From contig NZ_QZWH01000039.1 of NCBI RefSeq assembly GCF_003601925.1, forward strand, positions 39,680-103,679: a DNA stretch of 64,000 nucleotides, given 5' to 3'. Within the stretch, counting starts at the first letter, position 1; each line of letters begins with the position of its first letter. The DNA comes from Buttiauxella izardii (GTDB lineage: Bacteria > Pseudomonadota > Gammaproteobacteria > Enterobacterales > Enterobacteriaceae). Below the pieces are notes generated by a model, which had not been told where the DNA came from, did no database searches, and worked only from the letters and a program-made list of their open reading frames with translations. Position numbers and translations under genes: made by a program. Positions 8,966 through 18,472 of the stretch are shown here, one piece after another.

Positions 8966-9025
8966 ACAGTGATCCTGCGTGATGACCAGGGCGGATAAGC
9001 CAAAGCTCTCCGCCCTGGGAACTTG

Positions 9026-9955
9026 TTACTCGCCTTCCCCTGGGAACAGGAAAGGATTAATGCTGCTGCGGGCAAAGCCTTCTTGCTCCATGCGCGCGTC
9101 AAGCACCAGCGTGGCTAAATCGTCGGCCACGGCTTCCACTTTGGCGTCTTTTTCCTGATAGAGAATCTTCAGGTAAGTGCCGCAGTCGCCGCAGCTTTCC
9201 GCTTTAATCGCTGACTGCTCGCTTTCCAGCGACCAGTAGTTCAAATCGCGGGTTTGCTCGCAGTTGCTGCATTTCACGCGCACCACATGCCACTCGGTTT
9301 CGCACAGGTTGCAGTGCAGATAACGCAGGCCGCTGGTGCCGCCAATTTGCACGATGCTGGATACCGGCATAGAACCGCAAACCGGGCAGAACTGGCGCTG
9401 TTCGCCGTATTCGGCTTTCGCACGCCCTGGGATCAGGCTGGCCATTTGCGCCCAGTAAAGCGACAACGCAGCCCAGATGAACGGGGCTTTGTCGCTCGAA
9501 ACCAGCGCAAAATCAGCGTTAAACAGCGCGGTCGCCATCTCTTCCAATTCTTGCGTCGAGGCCTTTTCCAGATTTTCGATAACCGCCAGCGCCTGGCCGC
9601 TCATCTCTGGTTTCAGCTCAGCAATCAACGAATTAAGCAGGCGCTGCCAGTGCGGATCACGCGGTAAAACGTGGATATCCAACGGCGGCTTGCCGGTTTC
9701 AGAAGATTTCTGAATTAGCGCCGTTAAATCCATTTCAAGCGGATGGTCGTACAGCACCACTTCCTGAGCATGGGCAATCAACGCGGCAAAGCGCAGAAAA
9801 TCACCCAAAGGATTGTCAGACGCCAGTTCGAGCAGGCGTTCTGCGCGGCGGTTATAGAGATTTTTCAGCCGAGGGAACAGTAACGGCGGAATCATCTCCG
9901 CCGCACGTTTGTCGCCCTTATCCAGCTGATCTTGCGGGACTATGCGAATACTCAT
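9026..9955 (-). CDS. fdhE: formate dehydrogenase accessory protein FdhE
   Basis: 309 residues, as in E. coli. It is needed for maturation of the respiratory formate dehydrogenases in the cytoplasm before Tat export. The C-terminal half carries four CxxC pairs of the rubredoxin-like metal centres: CPVCG, CNLCE, CSNCE, CGDCG. The start overlaps the fdoI stop by four bases (ATGA), so it is translationally coupled as last gene of fdoGHI-fdhE, the E. coli order. Confidence 0.97.
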   Translation of the reverse strand: MSIRIVPQDQLDKGDKRAAEMIPPLLFPRLKNLYNRRAERLLELASDNPLGDFLRFAALIAHAQEVVLYDHPLEMDLTALIQKSSETGKPPLDIHVLPRDPHWQRLLNSLIAELKPEMSGQALAVIENLEKASTQELEEMATALFNADFALVSSDKAPFIWAALSLYWAQMASLIPGRAKAEYGEQRQFCPVCGSMPVSSIVQIGGTSGLRYLHCNLCETEWHVVRVKCSNCEQTRDLNYWSLESEQSAIKAESCGDCGTYLKILYQEKDAKVEAVADDLATLVLDARMEQEGFARSSINPFLFPGEGE

Positions 9956-10587
9956 TCCTGTCGTTTTTCCTGTTTCTGGCGAACTTCACGATACCATTTC
10001 GGATGGTGTTTCTTCGCCCAGGATGTTGTCACCCAGCCTTCCACCATCGCGGTAATCGTGCCTTTCACCCAAAGGGCTGCGTAGATGTGGACCATAATAA
10101 CCACAATCAAGGCCACTGCGGCAAATGAATGCACCATCAGGGCTACGCGAATCACCGGGATTGAGAAAGCAGGAGCGAAGTAAGGACGCCAGATAATCAC
10201 GCCGCTCACCAGCAACAACACCAGGAAGATAATCGCCGCCCAGAACACGCATTTCTGGCCGAAGTTATATCGCCCGGTATCACCCACTTCCTCGTTGACG
10301 ACGATCTTACGAATATTCTTCGCCCAAAAGATATCATCTCGATTGATTAGATTGTGGTGCCAGTAACGGAAAAACATGATGATAAACGAGGCAAACATCA
10401 CCACACCGACGAACGGGTGCAGGATGCGCGCCAGCTGCGGCGTGCCAAGAATGTGCATCAGCCAGTTAAAGGATGGGAAGAAGAAACCTAATCCGCTTAC
10501 CGCCGCCAGCACGAAGCAGAAGGCGGTGATCCAATGGTTGATGCGCTCAGGCGCGCTGTAACGCTGAATGGTCACTTGTTTTTTCAT
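9952..10587 (-). CDS. fdoI: formate dehydrogenase-O gamma subunit, cytochrome b556
   Basis: 211-residue inner-membrane di-haem subunit with four transmembrane helices, passing electrons from FdoH to menaquinone or ubiquinone. Starts [19 protein letters not shown]; His residues in the helices (for example WITAFC context, [24 protein letters not shown]) are the expected haem ligands. It overlaps fdoH and fdhE by four bases each. Confidence 0.96.
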   Translation of the reverse strand: MKKQVTIQRYSAPERINHWITAFCFVLAAVSGLGFFFPSFNWLMHILGTPQLARILHPFVGVVMFASFIIMFFRYWHHNLINRDDIFWAKNIRKIVVNEEVGDTGRYNFGQKCVFWAAIIFLVLLLVSGVIIWRPYFAPAFSIPVIRVALMVHSFAAVALIVVIMVHIYAALWVKGTITAMVEGWVTTSWAKKHHPKWYREVRQKQEKRQE

Positions 10588-11489
10588 GGTTTGCGCACCT
10601 CGTCGTCTTCATGGTGCAAGTTGTCGTCTTCTTCTTCGGCACGGTTCGGGCCGACCCCCACATAGTGGAACACGCTGGCGGCAAAGGTTGCAGCAAAGCC
10701 AATAGCGGCGAGCGGCTTCCAGACACCTTTCCAGAATTTCACGGTTGGGCTGATGGACGGGTTCTCCGGCAGGCCGTGATACAACGTCGGCTTGTCCGCA
10801 TGATGCAGCACGTACATAACGTGTGTGCCGCCAACGCCTTCCGGGTTATATAATCCGGCGTTGTCATAACCGCGCGTTTTCAGCTCTGCCACGCGCTCCC
10901 CTGCCAGCACTTTCATCGACTCTTTCGAGCCAAAATGAATCGCGCCAGTTGGGCAAGTTTTCACGCAGGCTGGCTCCTGGCCGACGGTCACACGGTCTAC
11001 ACACAAGGTGCATTTGTAGACGCGGTTGTCTTCCGGGTTCAGGCGCGGCACGTCGAACGGGCAACCGGCGATGCAGTAACCGCAGCCGATGCACTGTTCA
11101 GACTGGAAATCGACAATGCCGTTGGCGTACTGAATGATGGCACCTTCTGCCGGGCAGGCTTTCAGGCAGCCCGGATCCGCGCAGTGCATACAGCCATCTT
11201 TGCGGATTAACCATTCCAGTTTGTCGTTTTGCTCCACTTCCGAGAAGCGCATCACCGTCCACGATTTCGCGGTTAAGTCCGCCGGGTTGTCGTAAACCCC
11301 GACGTTGCTGCCGATTTCATCACGCAGGTCGTTCCACTCTGAACACGCCACCTGGCAGGCTTTGCAGCCGATGCAGGTGGTGACGTCGATAAGTTTCGCG
11401 ACCTCTTGCTGATGATCCCGCGCTTGCGGCGCGGGTGTGAGTCCGTTAGTGGCGGAACGACGGATGATGTCCTGAGATTGATAAGCCAT
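10584..11489 (-). CDS. fdoH: formate dehydrogenase-O beta subunit, iron-sulfur
   Basis: 301 residues carrying four [4Fe-4S] clusters. Visible cysteine groups include [35 protein letters not shown] and CTLCVDRV...CVKTC. A single transmembrane helix lies near the C-terminus (about 255-280, [17 protein letters not shown]). It takes electrons from FdoG in the periplasm and passes them to FdoI. It is cotranscribed with fdoG (12-base gap) and fdoI. Confidence 0.97.
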   Translation of the reverse strand: MAYQSQDIIRRSATNGLTPAPQARDHQQEVAKLIDVTTCIGCKACQVACSEWNDLRDEIGSNVGVYDNPADLTAKSWTVMRFSEVEQNDKLEWLIRKDGCMHCADPGCLKACPAEGAIIQYANGIVDFQSEQCIGCGYCIAGCPFDVPRLNPEDNRVYKCTLCVDRVTVGQEPACVKTCPTGAIHFGSKESMKVLAGERVAELKTRGYDNAGLYNPEGVGGTHVMYVLHHADKPTLYHGLPENPSISPTVKFWKGVWKPLAAIGFAATFAASVFHYVGVGPNRAEEEDDNLHHEDDEVRKP

Positions 11490-11501
11490 AATTCGTCTCC
11501 G

Positions 11502-14500
11502 TTACACCTTTTCCACATTGACCAGGAACGCTTTAAATTCAGGCGTTTGCGTGTTGGCATCCCCGACAAATGGCGTCAGAGTGTTGGCGATAAAGCCTTT
11601 CTTCGCCACGCCCTCATAACCCCAGTGAATCGGAATACCGATGGTATCAACTTTCTGGCCGTTCACGTCGAGCTGGCGAATACGCTTGGTCACCACCGCT
11701 TTGGCTTTGATAAAGCCACGGTTGGAGGAGACTTTCACCGTGTCGCCGTGCCCAATACCGAGGGAATTCGCGAGCTTCTCGCCAATCTCGATAAACTGCT
11801 CTGGCTGCGCGATGGCGTTCAATACCGCGTGTTTAGTCCAGTAGTGGAAATGCTCGGTCAGGCGATACGTGGTGCCGACATACGGGAACTTGTCGTGCTT
11901 GCCCATCGCTTCCAGGTCACCTTTGAACACGCGCGCCGCCGGGTTAGAAACCACGTTCGGGTGCAACGGGTTGGTGCCAAGCGGTGTTTCAAACGGCTCG
12001 TAGTGTTCCGGGAACGGTCCTTCTGCCATCTTATCGATAGCGAACAGACGCCCTAAACCTTCCGGCTGCATGATAAACGGCCCAACGTCAGTGCCTGGTG
12101 CGGCAGTGCTGTAGTCGGCGATATCCGCACCGCTCCACTTCGCGCCATCCCAGGAAATCAGGCGGCGTTTTTCGTCCCACGGTTTACCCGCTGGATCAGC
12201 AGATGCGCGGTTATACAGAATGCGGCGGTTGAGCGGCCATGCCCAGGCCCAACCCAGCGTGTTACCCAAACCTGACGGATCGGCGTTATCACGACGCGCC
12301 ATCTGGTTGCCGTCTGGCGTCCAGCTACCGGCGAAAATCCAGCAACCGCTTGAAGTGGTGCCGTCGTCACGCAACTGAGCAAACGAACTGATCTGTTGGC
12401 CTTTTTTCACCAGAACTGCACCGGTAGCCGGGTCGAGAACATCCGCCAGCGCTTTACCGTTGCTCTCCATTGCCACTTCTTCTGGCGCAGGATTGTCTGG
12501 CGTCAGGTAATTCCAGCTCATGTTCAGCACTTGCTCAGGCAGCGCACCGCCCTCACGCAGGTACATATGGCGCAGGCGAGTGAAAATACCGGAGAGAATT
12601 TCGCCGTCGTTCAGCGCTTCCCCTGGGGCATCCGCACCTTTCCAGTGCCACTGCAACCAGCGGCCAGAGTTAACGATAGAACCGTTTTCTTCGGCAAAGC
12701 AGGTTGAAGGCAAGCGGAACACTTCGGTCTGGATTTTCGACGGGTCGACATCGTTAAACTCGCCGTGATTTTGCCAGAAGTTAGCCGTTTCGGTGTTCAG
12801 CGGGTCAATGGTCACGAGGAATTTCAGCTTCGACAGTGACGCAATGACTTTGTTTTTGTTCGGGAACGATGCCACCGGGTTGAAGCCCTGGCAGATGTAG
12901 CCGTTCACTTTGCCCTGGTTCATCATCTCGAAATATTGCAGGACGTCGTAGCCCTTGTCCCACTTCGGCAACCAGTCATAACCCCAGCTATTTTCCGCTG
13001 TAGCTTTGTCGCCAAAGAAGGCTTTCATCATCGAAACGAAGAATTTCGGGTAGTTACCCCAGTAGTTGACCTGTCCTTCCAACAGCGGTTTTGGCGTGTT
13101 GGCGGCAAGATAAGTCTGGAGATCGGCTTGTTTTTCGTTTGGCAGGGTCATATAACCCGGCAAGCTTTGTGACAGCAAACCGAGGTCAGTTAGCCCTTGA
13201 ATATTGGAGTGGCCGCGCAGGGCGTTCACGCCGCCGCCTGCCATTCCCATATTGCCGAGCAGCAACTGAATCATCGCCATGGTGCGAATGTTCTGCGCGC
13301 CCACGGAGTGTTGCGTCCAGCCCAGCGCGTACAAGAACGACGCCGTTTTGTCTTTTACGCTGGTTGCGGCGATGTATTCACAAACTTTAATGAAATCATC
13401 TTTCGGGGTGCCGCAAATATTGGAAACCACTTCTGGCGTGTAGCGAGAAACGTGCTCTTTGAGCAGGTTCCAAACGCAACGTGGGTGAGTCAGCGTCAGG
13501 TCGCGTTTGGCGAAGCCTTTTTCGTCCAGCTCATAGTTCCAGGTGGTTTTGTCGTATTTACGCTTTTCCGCGTCGTAGCCCGAGAACAGGCCATCTTCAA
13601 AGCTGTAATCCTCACGCACAATCAGATTGGCGTTGGTGTAAGCCTCAACGTATTCGCGGTTGTATTTATTGTTGTTTATCAGGTACAGCAGCACGCCAGA
13701 CAGGAAAGCGATGTCTGAGCCAGAGCGAATTGGGGTATAGAAATCCGCCACCGAAGCGGTACGCGTAAAGCGCGGATCAATAACAATCAGCTTCGCGCCG
13801 TTGTGGATTTTGGCTTCCATCGCCCAGCGGAACCCGACGGGATGCGCTTCTGCGGCGTTGCCACCCATAACTATAACGAGATCGGCGTTCTTGATATCAA
13901 CCCAGTGGTTGGTCATCGCACCGCGACCAAATGTTGGAGCAAGACTTGCTACCGTTGGTCCGTGTCAGACACGCGCCTGGTTATCCACGGCTAACATGCC
14001 GAGGGCGCGGGAAAATTTCTGGGTTAAATAACCGGTTTCATTACTGGAAGCTGATGCACACAACATGCCGGTGGAGAGCCAACGGTTGACCGTCGTTCCC
14101 TGTTCGTTCTGCGCAATAAAGTTGGCGTCGCGGTCTTCTTTCATCAGTTTGGCGATACGGTCAAATGCCGATTCCCAACTGATTTGTTCCCATTTATCCG
14201 AGCCTGGTGCGCGGTATGAAGGGAATTTAAGACGGCTTTCACTGTGGATGAAATCCACAAGTCCTGCCCCTTTCGGGCAAAGTGCACCCCGGTTTACCGG
14301 ATGGTCCGGATCACCTTCTATATGGAAAATAGATGCTTTGGCATTTTTCGCGCCATCACCGAGGCTATACATCAATAGCCCGCAACCGACGGAACAGTAT
14401 GTGCAGGTGTTACGGGTTTCACGGGTACGCAATAATTTGTACTGCCGTGTTTCCGCCAGTGCAACGCCCGGGGCAAAGCCCAGTGCCGCTGCTGTAGTCC

Positions 14501-14552
14501 CTGCCATACCGCCAGCACAGATCTTAAAGAACTGTCTTCTGCTGACTTGCAT
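11502..14552 (-). CDS. fdoG: formate dehydrogenase-O alpha subunit, selenocysteine and molybdopterin enzyme
   Basis: Oxidises formate to CO2 in the periplasm (Mo-bisMGD, one [4Fe-4S]). It is a single 1016-codon gene in which an in-frame UGA (13967-13965) encodes selenocysteine 196 in the context QARV-U-HGPTVA; simple ORF calling splits it at 13965. The UGA is followed by a SECIS-like sequence. The N-terminus carries the Tat motif SRRQFFK; the cluster motif CTYCSVGCGLL follows. ATG 14552 gives the E. coli length and puts the Tat signal at the N-terminus; an in-frame ATG seven codons upstream (14573) is less likely. First gene of fdoGHI-fdhE. Confidence 0.96.
13926..13967 (-). promoter_or_regulatory. 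bacterial SECIS element with the UGA codon
   Basis: In the mRNA, UGA is followed by a sequence that can fold with an apical GGUAGCAAGUCUUGCUCC-like loop region, closely matching the E. coli fdoG/fdnG SECIS that SelB binds just downstream of UGA. It implies that selA, selB, selC and selD exist elsewhere in the genome. Confidence 0.85.
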
Positions 14553-14640
14553 GGATGCTCCTTTAATCGACATTTTTCACAAGTTTTATAAGTGTAATTT
14601 TTTGCGGTTTGACCGATGAAGGTTCACAATCAAACGCGAA

Positions 14641-14680
14641 CTGGAAATACCCCCTAATCCTATAGGGGTAGTGTTTCCAG
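14641..14680. promoter_or_regulatory. imperfect dyad in the fdoG/fdhD divergent promoter region
   Basis: CTGGAAA and TACCCC (14641-14653) are mirrored by GGGGTA and TTTCCAG (14665-14680) with a three-base asymmetry. The heptamers resemble NarL/NarP sites (TACYNMT) but the spacing is not the classical 7-2-7. This could be a regulator site or just a hairpin. Confidence 0.4.
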
Positions 14681-14725
14681 AATACCACATTAGAATTAAG
14701 GCTGTTCCAATCAGGTTAAGACAAA

Positions 14726-15550
14726 GTGAACAATTCCAGCCCAAATCAGAACAAATTTGTGAACACCGTCACTGGTGCGCGGTCGATAGAGCTATGGCAG
14801 CGCCACGATTTACAGCAGGCGAAAGAAGACTGGCTCGCAGAAGAAGTCCCGGTAGCGCTGGTCTACAACGGAATTTCTCATGTCGTGATGATGGCTTCAC
14901 CTAAAGATCTGGAGCTTTTTGCGCTCGGGTTTTCCTTATCGGAAGGAATAATTGAATCTCCCGCAGACATTTACGGTATTGATGTTTCACAAGCCTGTAA
15001 CGGCTTAGAGGTTCAAATCGAGCTTTCCAGCCGCCGCTTTATGGGGCTGAAAGAGCGCCGCCGTTCGTTGGCCGGCCGCACCGGTTGTGGTGTATGTGGC
15101 GTTGAACAACTCAACGATATTGGCCGCCCGATAACTCCACTGCCATTTACGCAAACCTTCGATTTAAACAATCTTGATGCCGCCTTAAATCAGATGCGCG
15201 AGTTCCAGCCTGTCGGGCAACTCACCGGTTGTACTCACGCCGCGCTCTGGCTTAACGAAAACGGCAAGATTCTGGATGGCAAAGAAGATATCGGTCGCCA
15301 TGTGGCGCTGGATAAACTGCTCGGGGTACGCGCCCGCGAGGCCTGGCACAACGGTGCAGTTTTAGTCTCAAGCCGCGCCAGCTATGAAATGGTGCAAAAA
15401 TCGGCGCAATGCGGTGTCGAAATTCTGTTTGCCGTTTCTGCGGCGACGACGCTTGCGGTAGAAGTAGCCCAGCGGTGCAATTTGACGCTGGTTGGCTTTA
15501 GCAAACCAGGGCGCGCAACGGTTTATACGCATCCGCAACGGTTGCGCTAG
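14726..15550 (+). CDS. fdhD: sulfur-carrier protein FdhD
   Basis: 274 residues (E. coli 277). It transfers sulfur from IscS to the molybdenum cofactor of formate dehydrogenases, which activates FdoG-type enzymes. The active CxxC is Cys121 and Cys124 in [11 protein letters not shown], the same numbering as E. coli. The start is GTG 14726; no in-frame ATG fits the family N-terminus before [10 protein letters not shown]. It is divergent from fdoG and ends six bases from the frvR stop, convergent. Confidence 0.95.
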   Translation: MNNSSPNQNKFVNTVTGARSIELWQRHDLQQAKEDWLAEEVPVALVYNGISHVVMMASPKDLELFALGFSLSEGIIESPADIYGIDVSQACNGLEVQIELSSRRFMGLKERRRSLAGRTGCGVCGVEQLNDIGRPITPLPFTQTFDLNNLDAALNQMREFQPVGQLTGCTHAALWLNENGKILDGKEDIGRHVALDKLLGVRAREAWHNGAVLVSSRASYEMVQKSAQCGVEILFAVSAATTLAVEVAQRCNLTLVGFSKPGRATVYTHPQRLR

Positions 15551-15556
15551 CGAGAT

Positions 15557-17290
15557 TCATCCGCAGAGCAACTCCATAAACTGCTGATAATTCTCAATGC
15601 GTTCAATCTTCTGCGCATCGTAGCGATTTAACGAACTGGCTAAATAGCTGAAAATCTTTAACTCCTGGCGTAATGCGGTGCTCGTGCAGGCCAGCAATAA
15701 ATGGGAAACCGATTCGTTGTTAACGACCACTGGGTGTTTCAGGCAGACAAAAAAGCCACGAAACTGGCTGCTCGATTCACTCCAGCAATGGGGGATTGCA
15801 ATGCGGTTTACGACCAGGTTTTCCCCTTCCGTTTCACGTCGATAGACGCTGTTCGCGTCATCTTTATGTAATAACCCGCGCTTCACTAACCTGGCACAAA
15901 TGTCTTTAATGACCGACAGCCAGTTGTCTCCCGGAGAGTTGGCATAAACAAAGCTCAGTTCCTCAGGAATAAATAGCGGGAGCTTTTGTTTTATCAGCGA
16001 ATATTCCAGTTTCTCTTTCACCAGATTGATACCCGCCGGGTTAATAATATTTTTGATAATCAGCGTTTCAACCGCACATGTTTCCAGCGGGAAATGGCTG
16101 TTATTGATAATCAAAGCTGGGGTAATTTCCTCGCATATCGCGAACAGTTCCGCAGGCTGGCGGGTGATCACAACCCGGCAATGATGCAGTTCACGCTCGA
16201 TAGCCTGCTGATTAATCGTGGCGATGGCGTTTTGCTCAGCAAGCAGAATTATGGTGTGTTTATCGCCCTGGTTACGTTCCAGCGCACAAGCGAAATAAAG
16301 GCCAATCAAATCACTGTCGTAAATCTCAATGTTGAGCCGTTGCCGTATACGGTTTATCAGCCCAATACTGAGATCAAATGCCATTGGCCATGCTGCTTTC
16401 AGGTTGTTCATCGAACCCTGGCGACTTTCCTGTAACCACAATGGTCTTGCCGCACACCGCGCAATATGAGCGGTTAAATCATCCAGCAATTGCGGGTCGA
16501 GCTCGCCCAAACCATGGTTTATCAATAATTCCCGCGTCAACTCACCGATCGTTTTTGCTGATACTTGCGCGGCACTCTGGCGCAGTTGGTTAAACAGTTC
16601 ATCAGCCTCCTGCAATGACGCGTTGGAAAGGTAGAGTCCCGCGGCATCATAAACGGCGCGGAAAGTTTCGCTATCTGCGCCACATGCTGCATCAGGTTGT
16701 TGATTTCGTAGTGCATAAACCGCCAGCAGCAGTGTTGCACTGTATTCTGGGCTGTCGCCGATGCTTTCAAGTTGCTGTTGCAAAACCTGAAACACATGGC
16801 TTTCAAGGTTGAGATTCGCGCAGGCCATCCGCGGATCTTTTTTGATCAGGTTTGCCAGAATGATCAGTTTTTTACGCCGCGTTTCATCCACAAAATGCCC
16901 GGAGTTGGGTCTGCTGGTAATGGTAAACCAACGCTCGTAACGCAACTTCAGGCGAGCCAGTTGATCATTAACGATTTTCTCCGGCAAATTGAGCCACTCC
17001 GCCAGTTGTAAACGCGTGGTGTAGATATTGGTCAGCAGCACAAAGAGCATTTTATCGTCATTGTCATGACGTTGTAATTGCTGGAAATAACGGCCTCTGT
17101 CGAAAATTTCCAGTTGATAGCCACTGCCATTGGTGCTGATACGTGCGGCATCGCTGAGCGTAAAATTCAGATAGTCGATATCGCGCAACACGGTGCGGCT
17201 GGAGACGTTCAACCCGCGCGCCAGTTCCTTCATTGCGAGATTCTGATTCTCCAGTTTTTCGAGCAGGCACAACTGACGTTCACTAAGCAT
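15557..17290 (-). CDS. frvR: putative frv operon regulator FrvR
   Basis: 577 residues (E. coli FrvR 582). BglG/Mga-type regulator: N-terminal DeoR-like HTH (about 1-60, LARGLNVSSRTVLRDIDYLN), a second helical HTH region, PRD-like domains in the middle (about 180-400) and a C-terminal EIIA-like domain (about 430-577) with the potentially phosphorylatable His in RIAIPHCW. Activity is probably tuned by PTS phosphorylation. It is last in frvA-frvB-frvX-frvR, separated from frvX by an intrinsic terminator, so its own expression depends on read-through or a local promoter. Confidence 0.9.
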   Translation of the reverse strand: MLSERQLCLLEKLENQNLAMKELARGLNVSSRTVLRDIDYLNFTLSDAARISTNGSGYQLEIFDRGRYFQQLQRHDNDDKMLFVLLTNIYTTRLQLAEWLNLPEKIVNDQLARLKLRYERWFTITSRPNSGHFVDETRRKKLIILANLIKKDPRMACANLNLESHVFQVLQQQLESIGDSPEYSATLLLAVYALRNQQPDAACGADSETFRAVYDAAGLYLSNASLQEADELFNQLRQSAAQVSAKTIGELTRELLINHGLGELDPQLLDDLTAHIARCAARPLWLQESRQGSMNNLKAAWPMAFDLSIGLINRIRQRLNIEIYDSDLIGLYFACALERNQGDKHTIILLAEQNAIATINQQAIERELHHCRVVITRQPAELFAICEEITPALIINNSHFPLETCAVETLIIKNIINPAGINLVKEKLEYSLIKQKLPLFIPEELSFVYANSPGDNWLSVIKDICARLVKRGLLHKDDANSVYRRETEGENLVVNRIAIPHCWSESSSQFRGFFVCLKHPVVVNNESVSHLLLACTSTALRQELKIFSYLASSLNRYDAQKIERIENYQQFMELLCG

Positions 17291-17355
17291 TGATGGCGTA
17301 CTCTTTTAATGAAAACGTGGCCACTTTTGCGATTTAGCGGAGCGATGGCAAGGGT

Positions 17356-17402
17356 AAAAAAATGGGTTTGCGAGGTGCATTCCAGAACTCACGCAAACCC
17401 AT
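17356..17402 (-). terminator. terminator between frvX and frvR
   Basis: On the minus strand ATGGGTTTGCG (17402-17392) pairs with CGCAAACCCAT (17372-17362) and is followed by seven T. It sits 9 bases beyond the frvX stop and inside the four-gene operon, so it should reduce frvR transcription relative to frvABX. Confidence 0.85.
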
Positions 17403-17410
17403 AATTATCT

Positions 17411-18472
17411 TTAAATATATGTATTTAGCTCATCAATGAATTCCGCATTCATATTCCCCAGAAGATGCTTTATCACACAAAAAGCCGCCTCATAATCCTG
17501 CTTTGAAATCATCGAACTATTGGCGTGCAGATAGCGCGTCGGCAGGCAAATTGACACCACCGGGCGACCACCGCCCATCACGTTGAAACGCCCGCCGTCT
17601 GTGGCTCCGGTCTTCATTGTGCAGAACTGCACAGGCGCTCCTGCGGCTTCGCTGCTTTGTTTCAGCGCCGCGACTAGCTTTTGGTTAGGGAAATAACGCT
17701 TATCAAACAACATTACCGCCGGGCCGTGGCCGAGTTTGAGCGGGAACTTGATTGGGTCGATGCCGGGAATATCCCCTGCCACGGCGGTATCGAGCACAAT
17801 TACCACATCTGGCTTCACCGTTTCTGCCGCTGTTTGTGCCCCTCGCAGCCCGACCTCTTCTTCCACGGTGGCGATGCCGTAAAGTGTGATTTCAGAGTTA
17901 TTCACACTCTCAAATAACTCCGCCATTAATGCGCAACCGGCCCGATTATCCAGCGCTTTGGCGGTGATTTTGTCCTCGCCCCAGCGGGCAAAATTCGCCT
18001 CCGGGTTAATAAAGTCACCGATAGCGATGCCGCGCGATACAACCTCTTCGCGGCTGCTGGCTCCGATATCAATAAACATTTCGTCGTGCGCCATCGGCTG
18101 CTGTTTTTGCTTTTCGCTCAGCGCGTGAGGGGCGACAGAGCCAATCAGGCCGGGGATTTTTTCACCTGTTCGCGTTCTTATCGTCACTCGGTGGTTGAGC
18201 ATCGACTGGTTCCACCACGAGCCAATAGTGTCGAACCAGATAAACCCCTGTTCGCTGACGTGCTTCACCATAAAACCGACTTCATCCATATGGCCGACGA
18301 TCGCCACTTTTGGACCCTTATTCCCTTTGCGAGCGATAAAACTGCCCAATCCGTCGAAGGTGATTTCATCGGCATGCGGGCGCAGTTGGTTGGCCAGAAT
18401 CTGGCGCACTTCCTGCTCATCACCGCTTACCGCGCTGGCATCAGAAAGGGTTTTCAGCAATTCAAAGTTCAT
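17411..18472 (-). CDS. frvX: M42-family metallopeptidase FrvX
   Basis: 353 residues from ATG 18472, chosen because AGGA lies 8 bases upstream; the ATG three codons earlier has no spacing for it. Cytoplasmic di-metal aminopeptidase/deblocking-enzyme family, often misnamed endoglucanase. Metal ligands are visible in VGHMDEVGF, DNRAGC (bridging Asp), TVEEEVGLRGA, VIVLDTA and a late RYLHANSS. Its role in a sugar PTS operon is unexplained; a peptide-linked sugar or an amino-acid conjugate is a possibility. It overlaps frvB by about 11 bases. Confidence 0.9.
   Translation of the reverse strand: MNFELLKTLSDASAVSGDEQEVRQILANQLRPHADEITFDGLGSFIARKGNKGPKVAIVGHMDEVGFMVKHVSEQGFIWFDTIGSWWNQSMLNHRVTIRTRTGEKIPGLIGSVAPHALSEKQKQQPMAHDEMFIDIGASSREEVVSRGIAIGDFINPEANFARWGEDKITAKALDNRAGCALMAELFESVNNSEITLYGIATVEEEVGLRGAQTAAETVKPDVVIVLDTAVAGDIPGIDPIKFPLKLGHGPAVMLFDKRYFPNQKLVAALKQSSEAAGAPVQFCTMKTGATDGGRFNVMGGGRPVVSICLPTRYLHANSSMISKQDYEAAFCVIKHLLGNMNAEFIDELNTYI

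Noticed and set aside
13197..13718. Antisense open frame of 173 codons within fdoG
   Set aside because: Shadow frame opposite a strongly conserved gene; no ribosome site or family features.
11502..14573. Two adjacent formate dehydrogenase fragments suggesting a frameshift or nonsense pseudogene
   Set aside because: The break is a UGA in the FdoG selenocysteine context with a SECIS-like stem-loop; both halves are full-length homologous, so it is one functional gene.
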